A stretch of 64,000 bases of DNA from UBA5069 sp964560495. GTDB taxonomy: Bacteria; Chloroflexota; Anaerolineae; Caldilineales; Caldilineaceae. A program made the position numbers and the translations under genes. This document shows, piece by piece, positions 8,239 through 17,108 of this stretch (within the stretch, counting starts at the first letter, position 1; each line of letters opens with the position of its first letter). The stretch is from positions 62,001 to 126,000 of the forward strand of contig CAZLMM010000007.1 of the NCBI GenBank assembly GCA_964560495.1, read 5' to 3'. Below the pieces are notes generated by a model. That model was not told the DNA's origin. It did not search any database and was given only the letters and a program-made list of their open reading frames with translations.

Positions 8239-10032
8239 ATGAAAACACGAGTTTGGATCGTTCTCACCCTGGTGGTGGCCTTGCTGCTGGCCGCGTGCGC
8301 AGCGCCGGCCGGCCCGGCCGCGCCTGCCGGAGAGGCCGCGCCGGAAGCCGCCGCGCCCAGCGGCGCCGGCGAATTTCACGGCGCCTGGCCCTACACCGTT
8401 CCACCCAATGGTCACTTCAACACCTTCGTGACCAATGGATACGACATGAATATCTATCACTTCCTCCTGGAGCCGCCGCTGTTCATGTACATGTGGGCCG
8501 ACCAGAGCTGGCGTCCGTTGGCCGGCGAGTCGTGGGAGTGGGTGGATGACACGACGTTGCGCGTCACGCTGCCCGCCGACGCGGTGTGGAGCGATGGCAA
8601 CCCATTCACCAGCAAGGATGTGGTGGACACGTTCACCATCCGCCGCCTCCTCAACGCGGTCGAGTGGACCGACCATCTCGTCGACGTAGTAGCGGTGGAT
8701 GACAAGACCGTTGACTTCCTGCTCAATGGCCCGTCCAACACTGCGCCGCGCCGTCTATTGCGCGACGTCTACATCCGGTCATCGGCCACTTACGGCGAGT
8801 GGGCCGACAAGGTGCGCGCATTGGTCGATGCTGGTAAGACCAAGGACGACCCAGAGTGGCAAGCTCTGAACCAGGAATTCACCCAGTTCCGCCCCGAAGA
8901 CATGGTCGTGCTCGGCCCCTACAAGATCGACCCAGCGAGCATCACCGAAGCCCAGTTGATTATGAACAAGGCGCCCACGTCGCACATGGCCGACAACGCC
9001 AAGTTCGACCGCCTGGTGATCTTCAACGGCGAGACGCCCACCGTCACTCCGCTTGTCCTTGCCGGCGACATCGACTATGCCACCCACGGCTTCCCGCCTG
9101 CCACGGAGCGTGAATACATCGATCAAGGCATTCGCATCCTGCGACCGCCGAATTTCGGCGGCCCGGCGCTGGTCTTCAACCACACGATCCATCCCTTCGA
9201 GATGAAGGAGTTCCGTCAGGCGCTGGCCTATGCCATCGACCGCGGGCAGAACGGCGCTGTCTCATTGGGTGATTCGGGTAAGCCATCGAGCTTCATGGCC
9301 GGCTTCTCGGATAACATCATCCCAGGCTGGCTAAGCGAGGAGACTCAGGGTGCGCTCAATCCCTACGCTCTGGATCTGGCAAAGGCCGAGGAAATTCTGA
9401 CCGGCATCGGCTTCACCCGCGACAGCGACGGCGTGTGGATGGACGAGACCGGCAAGCGCCTGGAGTTCGAGCTGACCGCGCCGGCGGAGTTCGCCGACTG
9501 GTCTGCCGCAGCCGAGAACTTGGCGCAGCAACTCACTGACTTCGGCGTCAAAACGAGCTTCCGCGGCGTCAACTTCCAGCAGCACCCCATCGACGTCAAC
9601 AACGGCGACTTCCAACTTGCCATCCGCAACTGGGGCGCTGGCAATCCACATCCCCAGTTCTCGTTCATCACCAACCTGCGCACCTATAACCAAATGGAAT
9701 CCAACACCGGCGACACCAGTATGCCCGGCATGGCTTTTCCGTTGAAACAGATGACCGACGCTGTGGGTGAAGTTGATCTGGCGCAGATGGTGCTGGACGC
9801 CGGCGCGGGCAACGACACCGAGGCGCAGAAGGCCGTCATCAACGACCTGGCCCTGGCCTACAACGAATTGCTGCCCCAGATTCCTCTGTGGGAACGCTAT
9901 GGCAACAATCCAGTGCCCGACATTCGCGTCACCGGCTGGCCGGCCGACGGCGATCCCATCTATCTGAACGGCGCGTATAACGACCCGTTCATCGCGCTGT
10001 TGATCCTCGACGGCACGCTCATGCCCAAGTAG
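8239..10032 (+). CDS. Peptide/nickel-type ABC transporter substrate-binding lipoprotein (SBP family 5)
   Basis: The 597-residue extracellular binding protein has a lipoprotein signal: a hydrophobic N terminus ending LLLAAC, with Cys20 as the lipidated residue, then an Ala/Pro/Gly-rich tether of about 30 residues. The mature part has family-5 features, such as DDTTLRVTLPADAVWSDGNP, FTSKDVVDTF and FRQALAYAIDRG. It probably delivers substrate to the two permeases encoded upstream. AAGGAGAG lies about 7 bases before the ATG. The gene is followed by a strong palindromic terminator. Family 5 proteins bind peptides, nickel complexes or oligosaccharides; the substrate cannot be read from sequence alone. 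Confidence 0.9.
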   Translation: MKTRVWIVLTLVVALLLAACAAPAGPAAPAGEAAPEAAAPSGAGEFHGAWPYTVPPNGHFNTFVTNGYDMNIYHFLLEPPLFMYMWADQSWRPLAGESWEWVDDTTLRVTLPADAVWSDGNPFTSKDVVDTFTIRRLLNAVEWTDHLVDVVAVDDKTVDFLLNGPSNTAPRRLLRDVYIRSSATYGEWADKVRALVDAGKTKDDPEWQALNQEFTQFRPEDMVVLGPYKIDPASITEAQLIMNKAPTSHMADNAKFDRLVIFNGETPTVTPLVLAGDIDYATHGFPPATEREYIDQGIRILRPPNFGGPALVFNHTIHPFEMKEFRQALAYAIDRGQNGAVSLGDSGKPSSFMAGFSDNIIPGWLSEETQGALNPYALDLAKAEEILTGIGFTRDSDGVWMDETGKRLEFELTAPAEFADWSAAAENLAQQLTDFGVKTSFRGVNFQQHPIDVNNGDFQLAIRNWGAGNPHPQFSFITNLRTYNQMESNTGDTSMPGMAFPLKQMTDAVGEVDLAQMVLDAGAGNDTEAQKAVINDLALAYNELLPQIPLWERYGNNPVPDIRVTGWPADGDPIYLNGAYNDPFIALLILDGTLMPK

Positions 10033-10114
10033 GCGTTGGCCCCGGCATCGGTGCGGCATCTGGAAACCGACGCCTGGGGCGACGAAACCCGCAGGGCGGG
10101 TTGAGCTGAACAAA

Positions 10115-10152
10115 CAAGAAGGCGGCAAGGTGATCACCTTGCCGCCTTCTTG
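10115..10152. terminator. Palindromic terminator after the peptide transporter operon
   Basis: A perfect 19-base palindrome, with arms meeting around 10133/10134, lies 82 bases after the binding-protein stop. It is followed by a short T-containing tract and could act on both strands, also ending transcription of the convergent TVP38-type gene. A weaker hairpin (AACCCGC / GCGGGTT, 10086-10102) precedes it. Confidence 0.65.
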
Positions 10153-10227
10153 TTGACCCGAATAGGCGCCGTACAGAGCCTCATACGAGAGTCTGTGTAA
10201 GTTCCCAAATTCGTGCAGAGCGGTTGT

Positions 10228-10965
10228 TCAGATCGCTTCAGTCACAACAACATGGGCCTTTTCTCGGCGCTTCAAATAGCGCGACAATGCAATGCTGACG
10301 GCAAACATGACCACGGAAAGCGCAACCAGCCGCCATTCCAGGGTCGGCAGCTCGCCCGTCAGGAAAAGGTTGGTGATGGCGTCCGATGAGAGCGACGCGC
10401 CCAGCAGGACAAAAGCGATGGTGCCGGGGATCGAGCCGATCACGGTTGCCAGTAGAAAGGGCCAGTAGTGGATGTGGAGAAAACCAGCCAGATAGTTTAC
10501 AAGATCGTAGGGCAAGAAGATGAAACGCATGATCAAGACCGTCTCGAAGCTGTTTTCGCGCATGCGTCGGGCATAGCGCTGTGTCCACCCTTGGGCGGTC
10601 TCATCTTCCAACACACCCTGGCCAAAATAACGGCCAATGAAGTAAGCAACCGTGGCCGACAGGTTTGCGCCGATTGCAGTATAGACAACACCCCAAACGG
10701 GCCCGAAAAGAAAGCCGCCGGCCAATGTCAGCAAAATGGAAGAAAAGAGGGTCAGTGGGCGTAGCGCATAGAGAAGAATATAGGCCAGGGGCGCCAGCGG
10801 GCTGCTGCCTACCCAGGCCATGCCAGCCAGAAACAACTCCGCCAAAGTCAGGTCATTGACGCGCATGAAGATCAACAACCCTGCGATCAAGAGCGCCCAG
10901 ATCGCCGCTGCAACAACTTTCTGCCAGTGTCTACCCCACCAGGTCGTTCGTTCAATATGTTCCAT
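10228..10965 (-). CDS. TVP38/TMEM64 (VTT/DedA superfamily) membrane protein
   Basis: The roughly 245-residue polytopic protein has about six hydrophobic segments. The core VTT motif is visible: a GGFLFGPVWGVVYTAIGANLSA-like stretch followed by a YFIGRYFGQG segment, and the later RFIFLPYDLVNYLAGFLHI motif. Eukaryotic and bacterial relatives act in lipid scrambling or polyprenyl-phosphate recycling, and this role can only be inferred here. The ATG at 10965 is chosen because a longer TTG-initiated frame to 11022 adds a hydrophilic extension without a clear ribosome site. The gene is divergent from the selenoprotein candidate. Confidence 0.82.
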   Translation of the reverse strand: MEHIERTTWWGRHWQKVVAAAIWALLIAGLLIFMRVNDLTLAELFLAGMAWVGSSPLAPLAYILLYALRPLTLFSSILLTLAGGFLFGPVWGVVYTAIGANLSATVAYFIGRYFGQGVLEDETAQGWTQRYARRMRENSFETVLIMRFIFLPYDLVNYLAGFLHIHYWPFLLATVIGSIPGTIAFVLLGASLSSDAITNLFLTGELPTLEWRLVALSVVMFAVSIALSRYLKRREKAHVVVTEAI

Positions 10966-11092
10966 ATGTTCGTCGCTTTCAATCACTACCGCAGCATCGA
11001 ATGAATAGTTTACCAGTAACAAGACTCGCTGAGTATGTCTTCTCTTACCCCGAAACTTCTTTCTGGGCAGTCAGATAAGGTAAAGTAACTTC

Positions 11093-11980
11093 ATGAGCAG
11101 AAAACTTTCTTGGCGTCAGCAAATCTCCAATCGGCTCTTTGCCGTTCCGTTACTCACCCAATGGTGGGCCAGACGCGCCGTAGACAGGCGCCTGCAAGAG
11201 AGCACTGGGGACGGTCGGCCCCCTTTTACTGTGCTGCACAAGCCTCTGGCAGAATGCCGCGCGGTGTTGATCACAACTGCGGGGATTCACTTGCGCAGCC
11301 AACAGCCGTTCGACATGGAGAATAAGGATGGCGATGCCACCTATCGTGAAATTCCCGCAACGACGCAAATGGATGAACTGACAATCACCCATGATTATTA
11401 CGACCACAAGGACGCCGACCGGGACCCGAACGTTGTCTTTCCCCTGGTTCGTTTTCGCGAATTGGTGGGGCTGGGGGTGATCGGCGGCCTGGCGCCGCGC
11501 CATTTTGGCTTGATGGGTCATACAGAGGGCGAACAGCTCACGCGGCTGACGCGCCGAAGCGCGCCCGATGTGGCGACAAAGTTGCGCAAGGATGGCGTCG
11601 ACTTTGCCTTCTTGACGCCCGCCTGAGGGCTATGCAATCAGTCCGTGGGACTGATCGCTCGCATCATCGAGGCGGCTGGCATTCCAACTGTCAGCATTTC
11701 TTTGGCTCGTGATTTGACAGCGGCGGTCGGCGTCCCACGAGCGATTTTTTTGAAGTGGCCGCTCGGTCATCCTTTGGGTGAGCCTGAACGCCCTCTCCAA
11801 CAACAAAATGTGATCCACCTGGCGCTCTGCACCCTGCTCACCGCCGCGGAGCCTGGCGTGATCGTTGAGCCGGGCTGGCGGTGGCGGCGTGAGGAATACA
11901 CTCCGCCAAATTGGGAAGAACTGGCGACGCTCAATCGACGTGACGATTCAGCCACTAGTCGGGGGGCTGATTCGAGTTGA
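11093..11980 (+). CDS. Probable selenoprotein: GrdB-like (glycine/sarcosine/betaine reductase B family), TGA at 11624-11626 read as selenocysteine
   Basis: Two open segments, 11093-11623 and 11627-11980, are in the same frame and separated only by TGA at 11624-11626. Read through, they give a 295-residue protein resembling the GrdB-related selenoprotein B family: an N-terminal half with LITTAGIHLRSQQPFD, ITHDYYDH and GGLAPRHFGLMGH motifs, then LTPA-U-GLC-NQSVGLIAR and EAAGIPTVSIS. The TGA sits at residue 178 and forms U-x-x-C with Cys181, exactly where this family has its redox-active Sec or Cys. A perfect hairpin starts 10 bases after the TGA. The reaction is unknown. A true stop mutation is the main alternative, but it would leave both halves intact only by chance. 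Confidence 0.8.
11637..11655 (+). promoter_or_regulatory. Bacterial SECIS-like hairpin immediately downstream of in-frame TGA
   Basis: ATCAGTCC (11637-11644) pairs perfectly with GGACTGAT (11648-11655) around the loop GTG. The stem starts 10 bases after the TGA and the loop begins 18 bases after it, with G as the first loop base. This matches the known layout of bacterial SECIS elements, which sit inside the coding region just after the UGA and present G (often GU) in the apical loop to SelB. Confidence 0.65.
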
Positions 11981-12123
11981 GGACAAACCGCCGTATGGGC
12001 ATGAAGTAGCCCACCAATCGAGGCGCTGTTCATGTCTGGTCATGGGCATCCTTACCATTCACATCGCCGTGTAGGCGCGCCCCGCGCCGATTCCCGTCGA
12101 GTGCAGGCTGTGCCTGAGCGTGC

Positions 12124-12792
12124 TTACTGGACGGAATTTGTAATGCCCATTGTTGTACGGGTTGAACCATGCCGCAAATTGCGGTGCGCCCACCATAGGC
12201 GCTGGCCGACGCCGACGACCACCATGCCGGCCATCACCCCGAACAACCATGGTAAGTATTCGGGCCAAAGAAGGAAAGCGCAGTAGAAGATGATGGTCTC
12301 CGTTCCGCCCACAAGACCGGCTGGCATGGTCACTGTCGTGAATTCGCCGCGGATGTTAGCGCCCAGAGAGCGTTTTTCCAAGATGGCGGAAAGGTAGAGC
12401 CAGGATACTGCGTTGACATAGAAACACGCCAGAAGAAGGATCGTCATCAGGGCATTCGCTGCGCTTGGGTCGCCCCAATAGAGGCCGATTGGCAGACCAG
12501 CATAGACGACAAAATCCGCTACAATATCGAGATATCCGCCAAAATCATTCTGCCGCCCCCATCCACGGGCAACGATGCCATCCAATCCATCGAGGACGCG
12601 GTTCGCCAACCATAGACCCAGTGCAAGCGAATACCAATGTGTGGCCGCTGCGCCCGCGGCTGCCACGCCAACCACCAGGGCAACCAATGTTATGATGTTA
12701 GGGGAGATGCTCCGCAGCCTACATGCAAGAGGGCGCAGCATTTGATCCTTATACACGCGCAGCTTATGATCCAGCATTGCGGTTGCTTTCAT
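12124..12792 (-). CDS. CDP-alcohol phosphatidyltransferase family membrane protein
   Basis: The 222-residue integral membrane enzyme carries the CDP-alcohol phosphotransferase signature D-G-x2-A-R-x8-G-x3-D-x3-D: DGIVAR, then GGYLDIVAD, within the second hydrophobic region. The family transfers a phosphoalcohol from CDP-diacylglycerol or CDP-alcohol to make phospholipid head groups. About six hydrophobic segments are visible. The start MKATAMLDHKLR is the first ATG. A cytoplasmic N-terminal helix before the first membrane span (SPNIITLVALVVG) is normal. The product lipid (PI, PGP or other) cannot be told. Confidence 0.85.
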   Translation of the reverse strand: MKATAMLDHKLRVYKDQMLRPLACRLRSISPNIITLVALVVGVAAAGAAATHWYSLALGLWLANRVLDGLDGIVARGWGRQNDFGGYLDIVADFVVYAGLPIGLYWGDPSAANALMTILLLACFYVNAVSWLYLSAILEKRSLGANIRGEFTTVTMPAGLVGGTETIIFYCAFLLWPEYLPWLFGVMAGMVVVGVGQRLWWAHRNLRHGSTRTTMGITNSVQ

Positions 12793-13232
12793 TGGTTCAT
12801 GTTATGCAGAGACGCCAATCGCCGCTGTTTCTACTGCGATCAGATGGAGAACAGCCCTCATGACCTACGCTCATACCCACCTCTGACAATGAGTTATTTC
12901 CGAAGTCGTTATCCTTGCCGCAAGTGACGCCACAGGGCATGAAAAAGCTCTGCGCGCTCCATGTGAGCATTTTTTCAGGATTATCCGTTGTTGTTTTTCA
13001 GAGTAGACGACTTGACGCGCACCGATCTTACCTGCGCCAGACGCTGTGTGGTCATTCATGGGTAAGATCAGGAACACATCACTGCGTCAATCATACAGAG
13101 AAGCAGATGGAATCATGGTAAGAATTGGTGGAATGTTCACATGCAAAATCACCCAAGTATTCTGGTCAAAAGAATTGTAGAATCTGTCGTTCGGTTCGTA
13201 ATCGCACGTACCAGACTGGTCAAGGAGCATCT
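12793..13232. other. Divergent intergenic region without a convincing gene
   Basis: This 440-base stretch lies between the divergent phosphatidyltransferase and flavoprotein genes. Short open frames exist on both strands but none has a good start or a recognisable protein. A small inverted repeat, ACCAGACTGGT (13210-13220), lies just before the flavoprotein ribosome-binding site and could be an operator. The region probably contains both promoters. Confidence 0.45.
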
Positions 13233-14987
13233 ATGAGAGTTGACGCACGCCAAACCAACAGACAATATGACGTCGCCATCATCGGCAGCGGCATCGGCGG
13301 CTCCACCCTGGCCACCGTACTGGCGCGCCAGGGCTTGCGGGTGATCGTCTTCGAGGCCGGGTCGCATCCACGCTTCACCATTGGCGAATCGATGATTCTG
13401 GAGACATCCGAAGTGATGCGCGCGTTGGCCGAATTCTACGACGTGCCCGAACTGGCCTATTACAGCTCCGAAAACTATTACAACTTCATTGGCACCCAAC
13501 ACGGCGTCAAACGTCATTTCAGCTTCCTCCACCACACACCTGGCGAACCGCAAGACCCGCAGCGCAGTCTCCAGGCCGTCATTCCCAGACTGCCCTACGG
13601 ACACGAAATCCACATCTATCGCCAGGACGCCGACGCCTTGCTCACTGCGCTGGCTGTGTCCTATGGCGCCACGGTTTTGCAGAACACTCCGGTCAAGGAT
13701 GTGCAGATCGAGAACGACGGCGTGGAGATCGTCACAGACAAAGATACCCATTACCGCGCTGCCTATGTGGTGGATGCCAGCGGTATGCGCTCGCTGCTGG
13801 CCAACAAATTGGGCTGGCGTCACCGCGACCTCAAAGCGCACACGCGCACCATCTTCACCCACATGATCGACGTACCTTGCTATAACAACGTGGGCGCCTC
13901 GCGCGCAGCCTATGGACATCCTTTCCGCCTCTCGGAAGGCACGCTCCACCATATCTTTCGGGGCGGTTGGCTCTGGGTGATCCCCTTCAACAACCATCCG
14001 CGCGCTACCAATCCCTTGTGCAGCGTCGGGCTACAGCTTGACCCACGTCTCTACCCTTTGCAGCCAGAGCTTTCACCCGAAGAAGAGTTTTTCGCCTTCA
14101 TCCGCCAATTTCCAGACATCGAGCGCCAGTTCGCCACCGCTCGGGCCACACGCGCCTGGATGCGCACCGAGCGCCTCCAATACTCTGCGCAACATGCCGT
14201 CGGCGATCGCTTTGCGCTGTTGGCCCATGCCTTTGGCTTCATCGACCCGCTCTACTCGAAGGGATTGTATGTCACCCATATGAGCGTCATGCTTGCCGCT
14301 GATCTGATCTTGAAAGCGCACAAGACCGGCGACTATTCGGCAGAGGCCTTTGCACCGCTGGAAGCGCTCACCCACAGCTATGTGAACATGCATGATCGAC
14401 TGGTGGCAAGCTCTTTCAAATCATGGAGCCATTTCAAATTGTGGCATGTCTATGCAGTATTGTGGCTGTTGGGCGCCTACCTGGAATATGTAAAACTGAC
14501 GGTCACCCGCCTGCGCGCTGTCGATCGCGCCGATTACCTGGCCCAGGTGAGCGGGTTGCGGCTGGCCGGCGGCGGCTTCGAGCCATTCTTCGCCCTACAA
14601 GAGAGGATCGACGCGATCATCGATGCGGTCAATCCTGACGATGAGGCCGATGTAGAGCGCGCCGCAGCAGAGATCAGCTCTATCTTTGAATCATTTCAAT
14701 GGCTTTCTTCCGCTTTTCGCGACCTGTTGCACGGCAAGAACCATTTGCCCAATAACAAACTGCGCGTCAACTTGCTGAACCGGACGGATGGCTTTTTGGG
14801 CGATGGCATTTATCGTGCGCATTTCTTCGGCAATTCGTCGACCATGGAGCTGCTGCAAAAAGCGGTGCGCGAGCAAGCGCGCTATTCGGTCTTCGCCTTG
14901 AACCGTCAGCGCCATACACGCGCTCGTCTGGCCAGTCAGACAGCAGCGGTTTCCTGGAAGATCGAACACGGGAACGTGATTCGTTGA
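13233..14987 (+). CDS. FAD-dependent oxidoreductase of the halogenase/geranylgeranyl-reductase type
   Basis: The 584-residue flavoprotein starts with a Rossmann dinucleotide motif (GSGIGG, residues about 18-23) followed by FEAGSHPRFTIGESM, which is typical of the group joining tryptophan halogenases and lipid-chain reductases. Other family marks are VVDASGMRSLLA and the RGGWLWVIPF segment. The C-terminal 200 residues have no clear family. The lysine and tryptophan patterns needed to claim a halogenase are not convincing, so a lipid or isoprenoid hydroxylase or reductase is equally possible. CAAGGAG lies 7 bases before the chosen ATG. It converges with the following gene. Confidence 0.78.
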   Translation: MRVDARQTNRQYDVAIIGSGIGGSTLATVLARQGLRVIVFEAGSHPRFTIGESMILETSEVMRALAEFYDVPELAYYSSENYYNFIGTQHGVKRHFSFLHHTPGEPQDPQRSLQAVIPRLPYGHEIHIYRQDADALLTALAVSYGATVLQNTPVKDVQIENDGVEIVTDKDTHYRAAYVVDASGMRSLLANKLGWRHRDLKAHTRTIFTHMIDVPCYNNVGASRAAYGHPFRLSEGTLHHIFRGGWLWVIPFNNHPRATNPLCSVGLQLDPRLYPLQPELSPEEEFFAFIRQFPDIERQFATARATRAWMRTERLQYSAQHAVGDRFALLAHAFGFIDPLYSKGLYVTHMSVMLAADLILKAHKTGDYSAEAFAPLEALTHSYVNMHDRLVASSFKSWSHFKLWHVYAVLWLLGAYLEYVKLTVTRLRAVDRADYLAQVSGLRLAGGGFEPFFALQERIDAIIDAVNPDDEADVERAAAEISSIFESFQWLSSAFRDLLHGKNHLPNNKLRVNLLNRTDGFLGDGIYRAHFFGNSSTMELLQKAVREQARYSVFALNRQRHTRARLASQTAAVSWKIEHGNVIR

Positions 14988-14994
14988 CAAGTTC

Positions 14995-16533
14995 CTAGCG
15001 ACGCCAGGCAAACCACCGCCTGAAGAGTTTCGCCACCATGGGCGTGAGCCGGGTGCGGTTGTAGGCGTCGGCTACCTTGCGAATCGCCTCGGCCTCCGTG
15101 GGATAGGGATGGATGACCCCAGCCAGATGGCGCAGCCCCAATCCCCCGCTCATGGCGACTGTCACTTCACTGATCAACTCGCCCGCGTGACGCCCCACAA
15201 TCGTCGCGCCAAGAATTTTGTCGCTGCCTCGCCTGACATGTACTTTGACGAAGCCGTTCTCTTCACCGTCTGTACGCCCCCGGTCTGTTTCTGCAAGCGG
15301 CTGCGCAAAAGTATCAACTACGATGCCCGCCTTTTCGGCCTCCCAGTCATACATTCCTACATGGGCCACCTCTGGGTCCGTGTAGATGGCCCAAGGAATG
15401 ATCAGGTCGCTCAACTTCTTCTTTGCGCCCGGGAACAGCGCATTCTGCAACACCATGCGCGCTGTGGCGTCCGCCGTGTGGGTAAACTGGAAGCGTGAGG
15501 CCACGTCGCCCGCCGCGTAGATATCGGGGTTGCTCGTGCGCAGCGTATCGTCCACCTCCACGCCGCGCTTGTCATAGACGACGCCGGCAGCTTCCAAGTC
15601 GAGCATCTCCAGGTTAGGCAAACGACCGGCAGCGACCAGAATTTCATCCACCATCAGCGTATAGGCCACATCGTTCAGCCTGTAGGTGATCTGTTTGGCC
15701 TCCCCCTGGCGCGACACTTGGTCGATCGCTGCGCCCAGGGCCAGGTTGATGCCCTCGGCCGCGAAGATGCAGCGAATGACATTGGCTGCGTCTTCATCTT
15801 CGCGACCCAACAAGCGCGGAATGACATCGAAAATGGTCACCTCGCTGCCAAAGCGCCGAAAGGCCTGGGCGAGTTCTGCGCCAATGGGACCTGCGCCGAT
15901 CACTGCCAGACGCGGCGGCAAGATGGTCAAATCCCACACTTTCTCATTGGTGAGATAGCCAATATCCGCCAGGCCAGGAATTGGCGGCGCCGCCGGTCGT
16001 GAGCCTGTGGCAATCACTGCCTTGCTGAAATGTAGGGTTTGCCCGTTCATGGCAATGGTGTTTTTGCCGGTGAACTTGGCGTCGCCCAAATACATATCGA
16101 TGCCCAGCTTTGTCACCCGATGCACCGAGTCGTGCGCGCTGAGCTCAGCGCGCACGCGCCGCATCCGTTCCATCACCTGGCCAAAGTCGACTCGCACGCC
16201 ATCTACATAGACGCCCAATCGGTCTGCGCGAGCGATCTCACCCAGGGCTTTGGCCGAGCGAATGACCGTCTTGGAGGGAACGCAGCCCACATTGAGGCAG
16301 TCGCCGCCCAGATGATGTCGTTCGATGAGCGCCACCTTTGCACCCAAGCCGGCTGCGCCAATGGCCGCCACCAAACCTGCCGAGCCGGCGCCAATGACAA
16401 CCAGGTTGTATTTGCCAGTGGGTTGGGGATTGCGCCAATCCGGCGGGTGCACGTTGGCGATGAGACGTTGATTGGCGTCGCTCGCCGCAGTCTCGGTGGG
16501 CCGGTATCCAGTGAAATAGGTGAGGCGCTCCAT
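14995..16533 (-). CDS. Mercuric-reductase-like pyridine nucleotide-disulfide oxidoreductase
   Basis: This 512-residue FAD enzyme has GAGSAG near residues 48-53 and the redox-active disulfide GGDCLNVGCVPSK, with Cys79 and Cys84. The NAD(P)-binding GAGPIGAELAQAF and second FAD motif YAAGDVA follow. The C-terminal dimerisation domain ends in a HPYPTEAEAIRK active-site motif. An extra N-terminal segment of about 40 residues precedes the FAD domain. The C-terminal CC pair of genuine MerA is absent, so it is a broad-family disulfide reductase rather than proven mercuric reductase. It converges with the flavoprotein gene at 7 bases distance. Confidence 0.85.
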   Translation of the reverse strand: MERLTYFTGYRPTETAASDANQRLIANVHPPDWRNPQPTGKYNLVVIGAGSAGLVAAIGAAGLGAKVALIERHHLGGDCLNVGCVPSKTVIRSAKALGEIARADRLGVYVDGVRVDFGQVMERMRRVRAELSAHDSVHRVTKLGIDMYLGDAKFTGKNTIAMNGQTLHFSKAVIATGSRPAAPPIPGLADIGYLTNEKVWDLTILPPRLAVIGAGPIGAELAQAFRRFGSEVTIFDVIPRLLGREDEDAANVIRCIFAAEGINLALGAAIDQVSRQGEAKQITYRLNDVAYTLMVDEILVAAGRLPNLEMLDLEAAGVVYDKRGVEVDDTLRTSNPDIYAAGDVASRFQFTHTADATARMVLQNALFPGAKKKLSDLIIPWAIYTDPEVAHVGMYDWEAEKAGIVVDTFAQPLAETDRGRTDGEENGFVKVHVRRGSDKILGATIVGRHAGELISEVTVAMSGGLGLRHLAGVIHPYPTEAEAIRKVADAYNRTRLTPMVAKLFRRWFAWRR

Positions 16534-16734
16534 GAATCGCTCCTTGCATATCTGGTAATCATTCCCAATGACGCCTGTCTGCGCAACGCATCCTTGCTCA
16601 CACAGACGACGCGAGATGGGGTGTCCTTACCCTTGACGGCACGCGGACTCCTGGATGCTCCTGATCATCCAAAAGAGATTCGAGAAATCGCCGCAAAGAG
16701 GAGGGTAGTGGAAGGGTCGAGGGCAGACTGTTGG

Positions 16735-17034
16735 CTATAAACCTACGAATTCGAGAGAACGCAGCAGCGCCTCGAACTCCTCGCGGCAGTCGGGGCACAT
16801 TGCCAGATGGTGATGCACCAATGGCATGAGCGCCGCCGCGTCTTCTCCGCGGCGCACCCGCTCAGCGAAGAGATCGAGCAGCGCATAGACCTCATCACAG
16901 CCCAGTTCCTGGTCTTGCGTCTGGGCAATCATCGTGAGCGACGCGCGCACCTGGCGCACTACAGCAGGGTTCGGTGCAGCCGGTGTGGGTTTTTCGCGAC
17001 TCCAAAGCAACTTCACGAACTTACGAATGTTCAT
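16735..17034 (-). CDS. Probable cytosolic zinc-finger anti-sigma factor
   Basis: The 99-residue protein ends in a zinc-finger anti-sigma (ZAS-like) motif, HHHLAMCPDCREEFEAL, that is H-x3-C-x2-C. There is no membrane segment, so it is likely a cytoplasmic, possibly redox-sensing, anti-sigma factor. It lies 74 bases downstream of an RNA polymerase sigma factor gene on the same strand, the usual order for a sigma/anti-sigma pair. The 201 bases between its stop and the disulfide reductase start contain no gene. The link to the sigma factor rests on context. Confidence 0.72.
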   Translation of the reverse strand: MNIRKFVKLLWSREKPTPAAPNPAVVRQVRASLTMIAQTQDQELGCDEVYALLDLFAERVRRGEDAAALMPLVHHHLAMCPDCREEFEALLRSLEFVGL

Positions 17035-17108
17035 AACTCTTCAGATGCAAACCACAGTCGAACTCTTACATACAATCTATTTGGCGAATCGCTTGCAGAG
17101 TGCCCGCG

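Noticed and set aside
11624..11626. Plain nonsense mutation in the GrdB-like gene
   Set aside because: Both halves remain open and conserved, the TGA sits at the family's redox position and a hairpin follows at the right distance. It remains the main alternative to selenocysteine.
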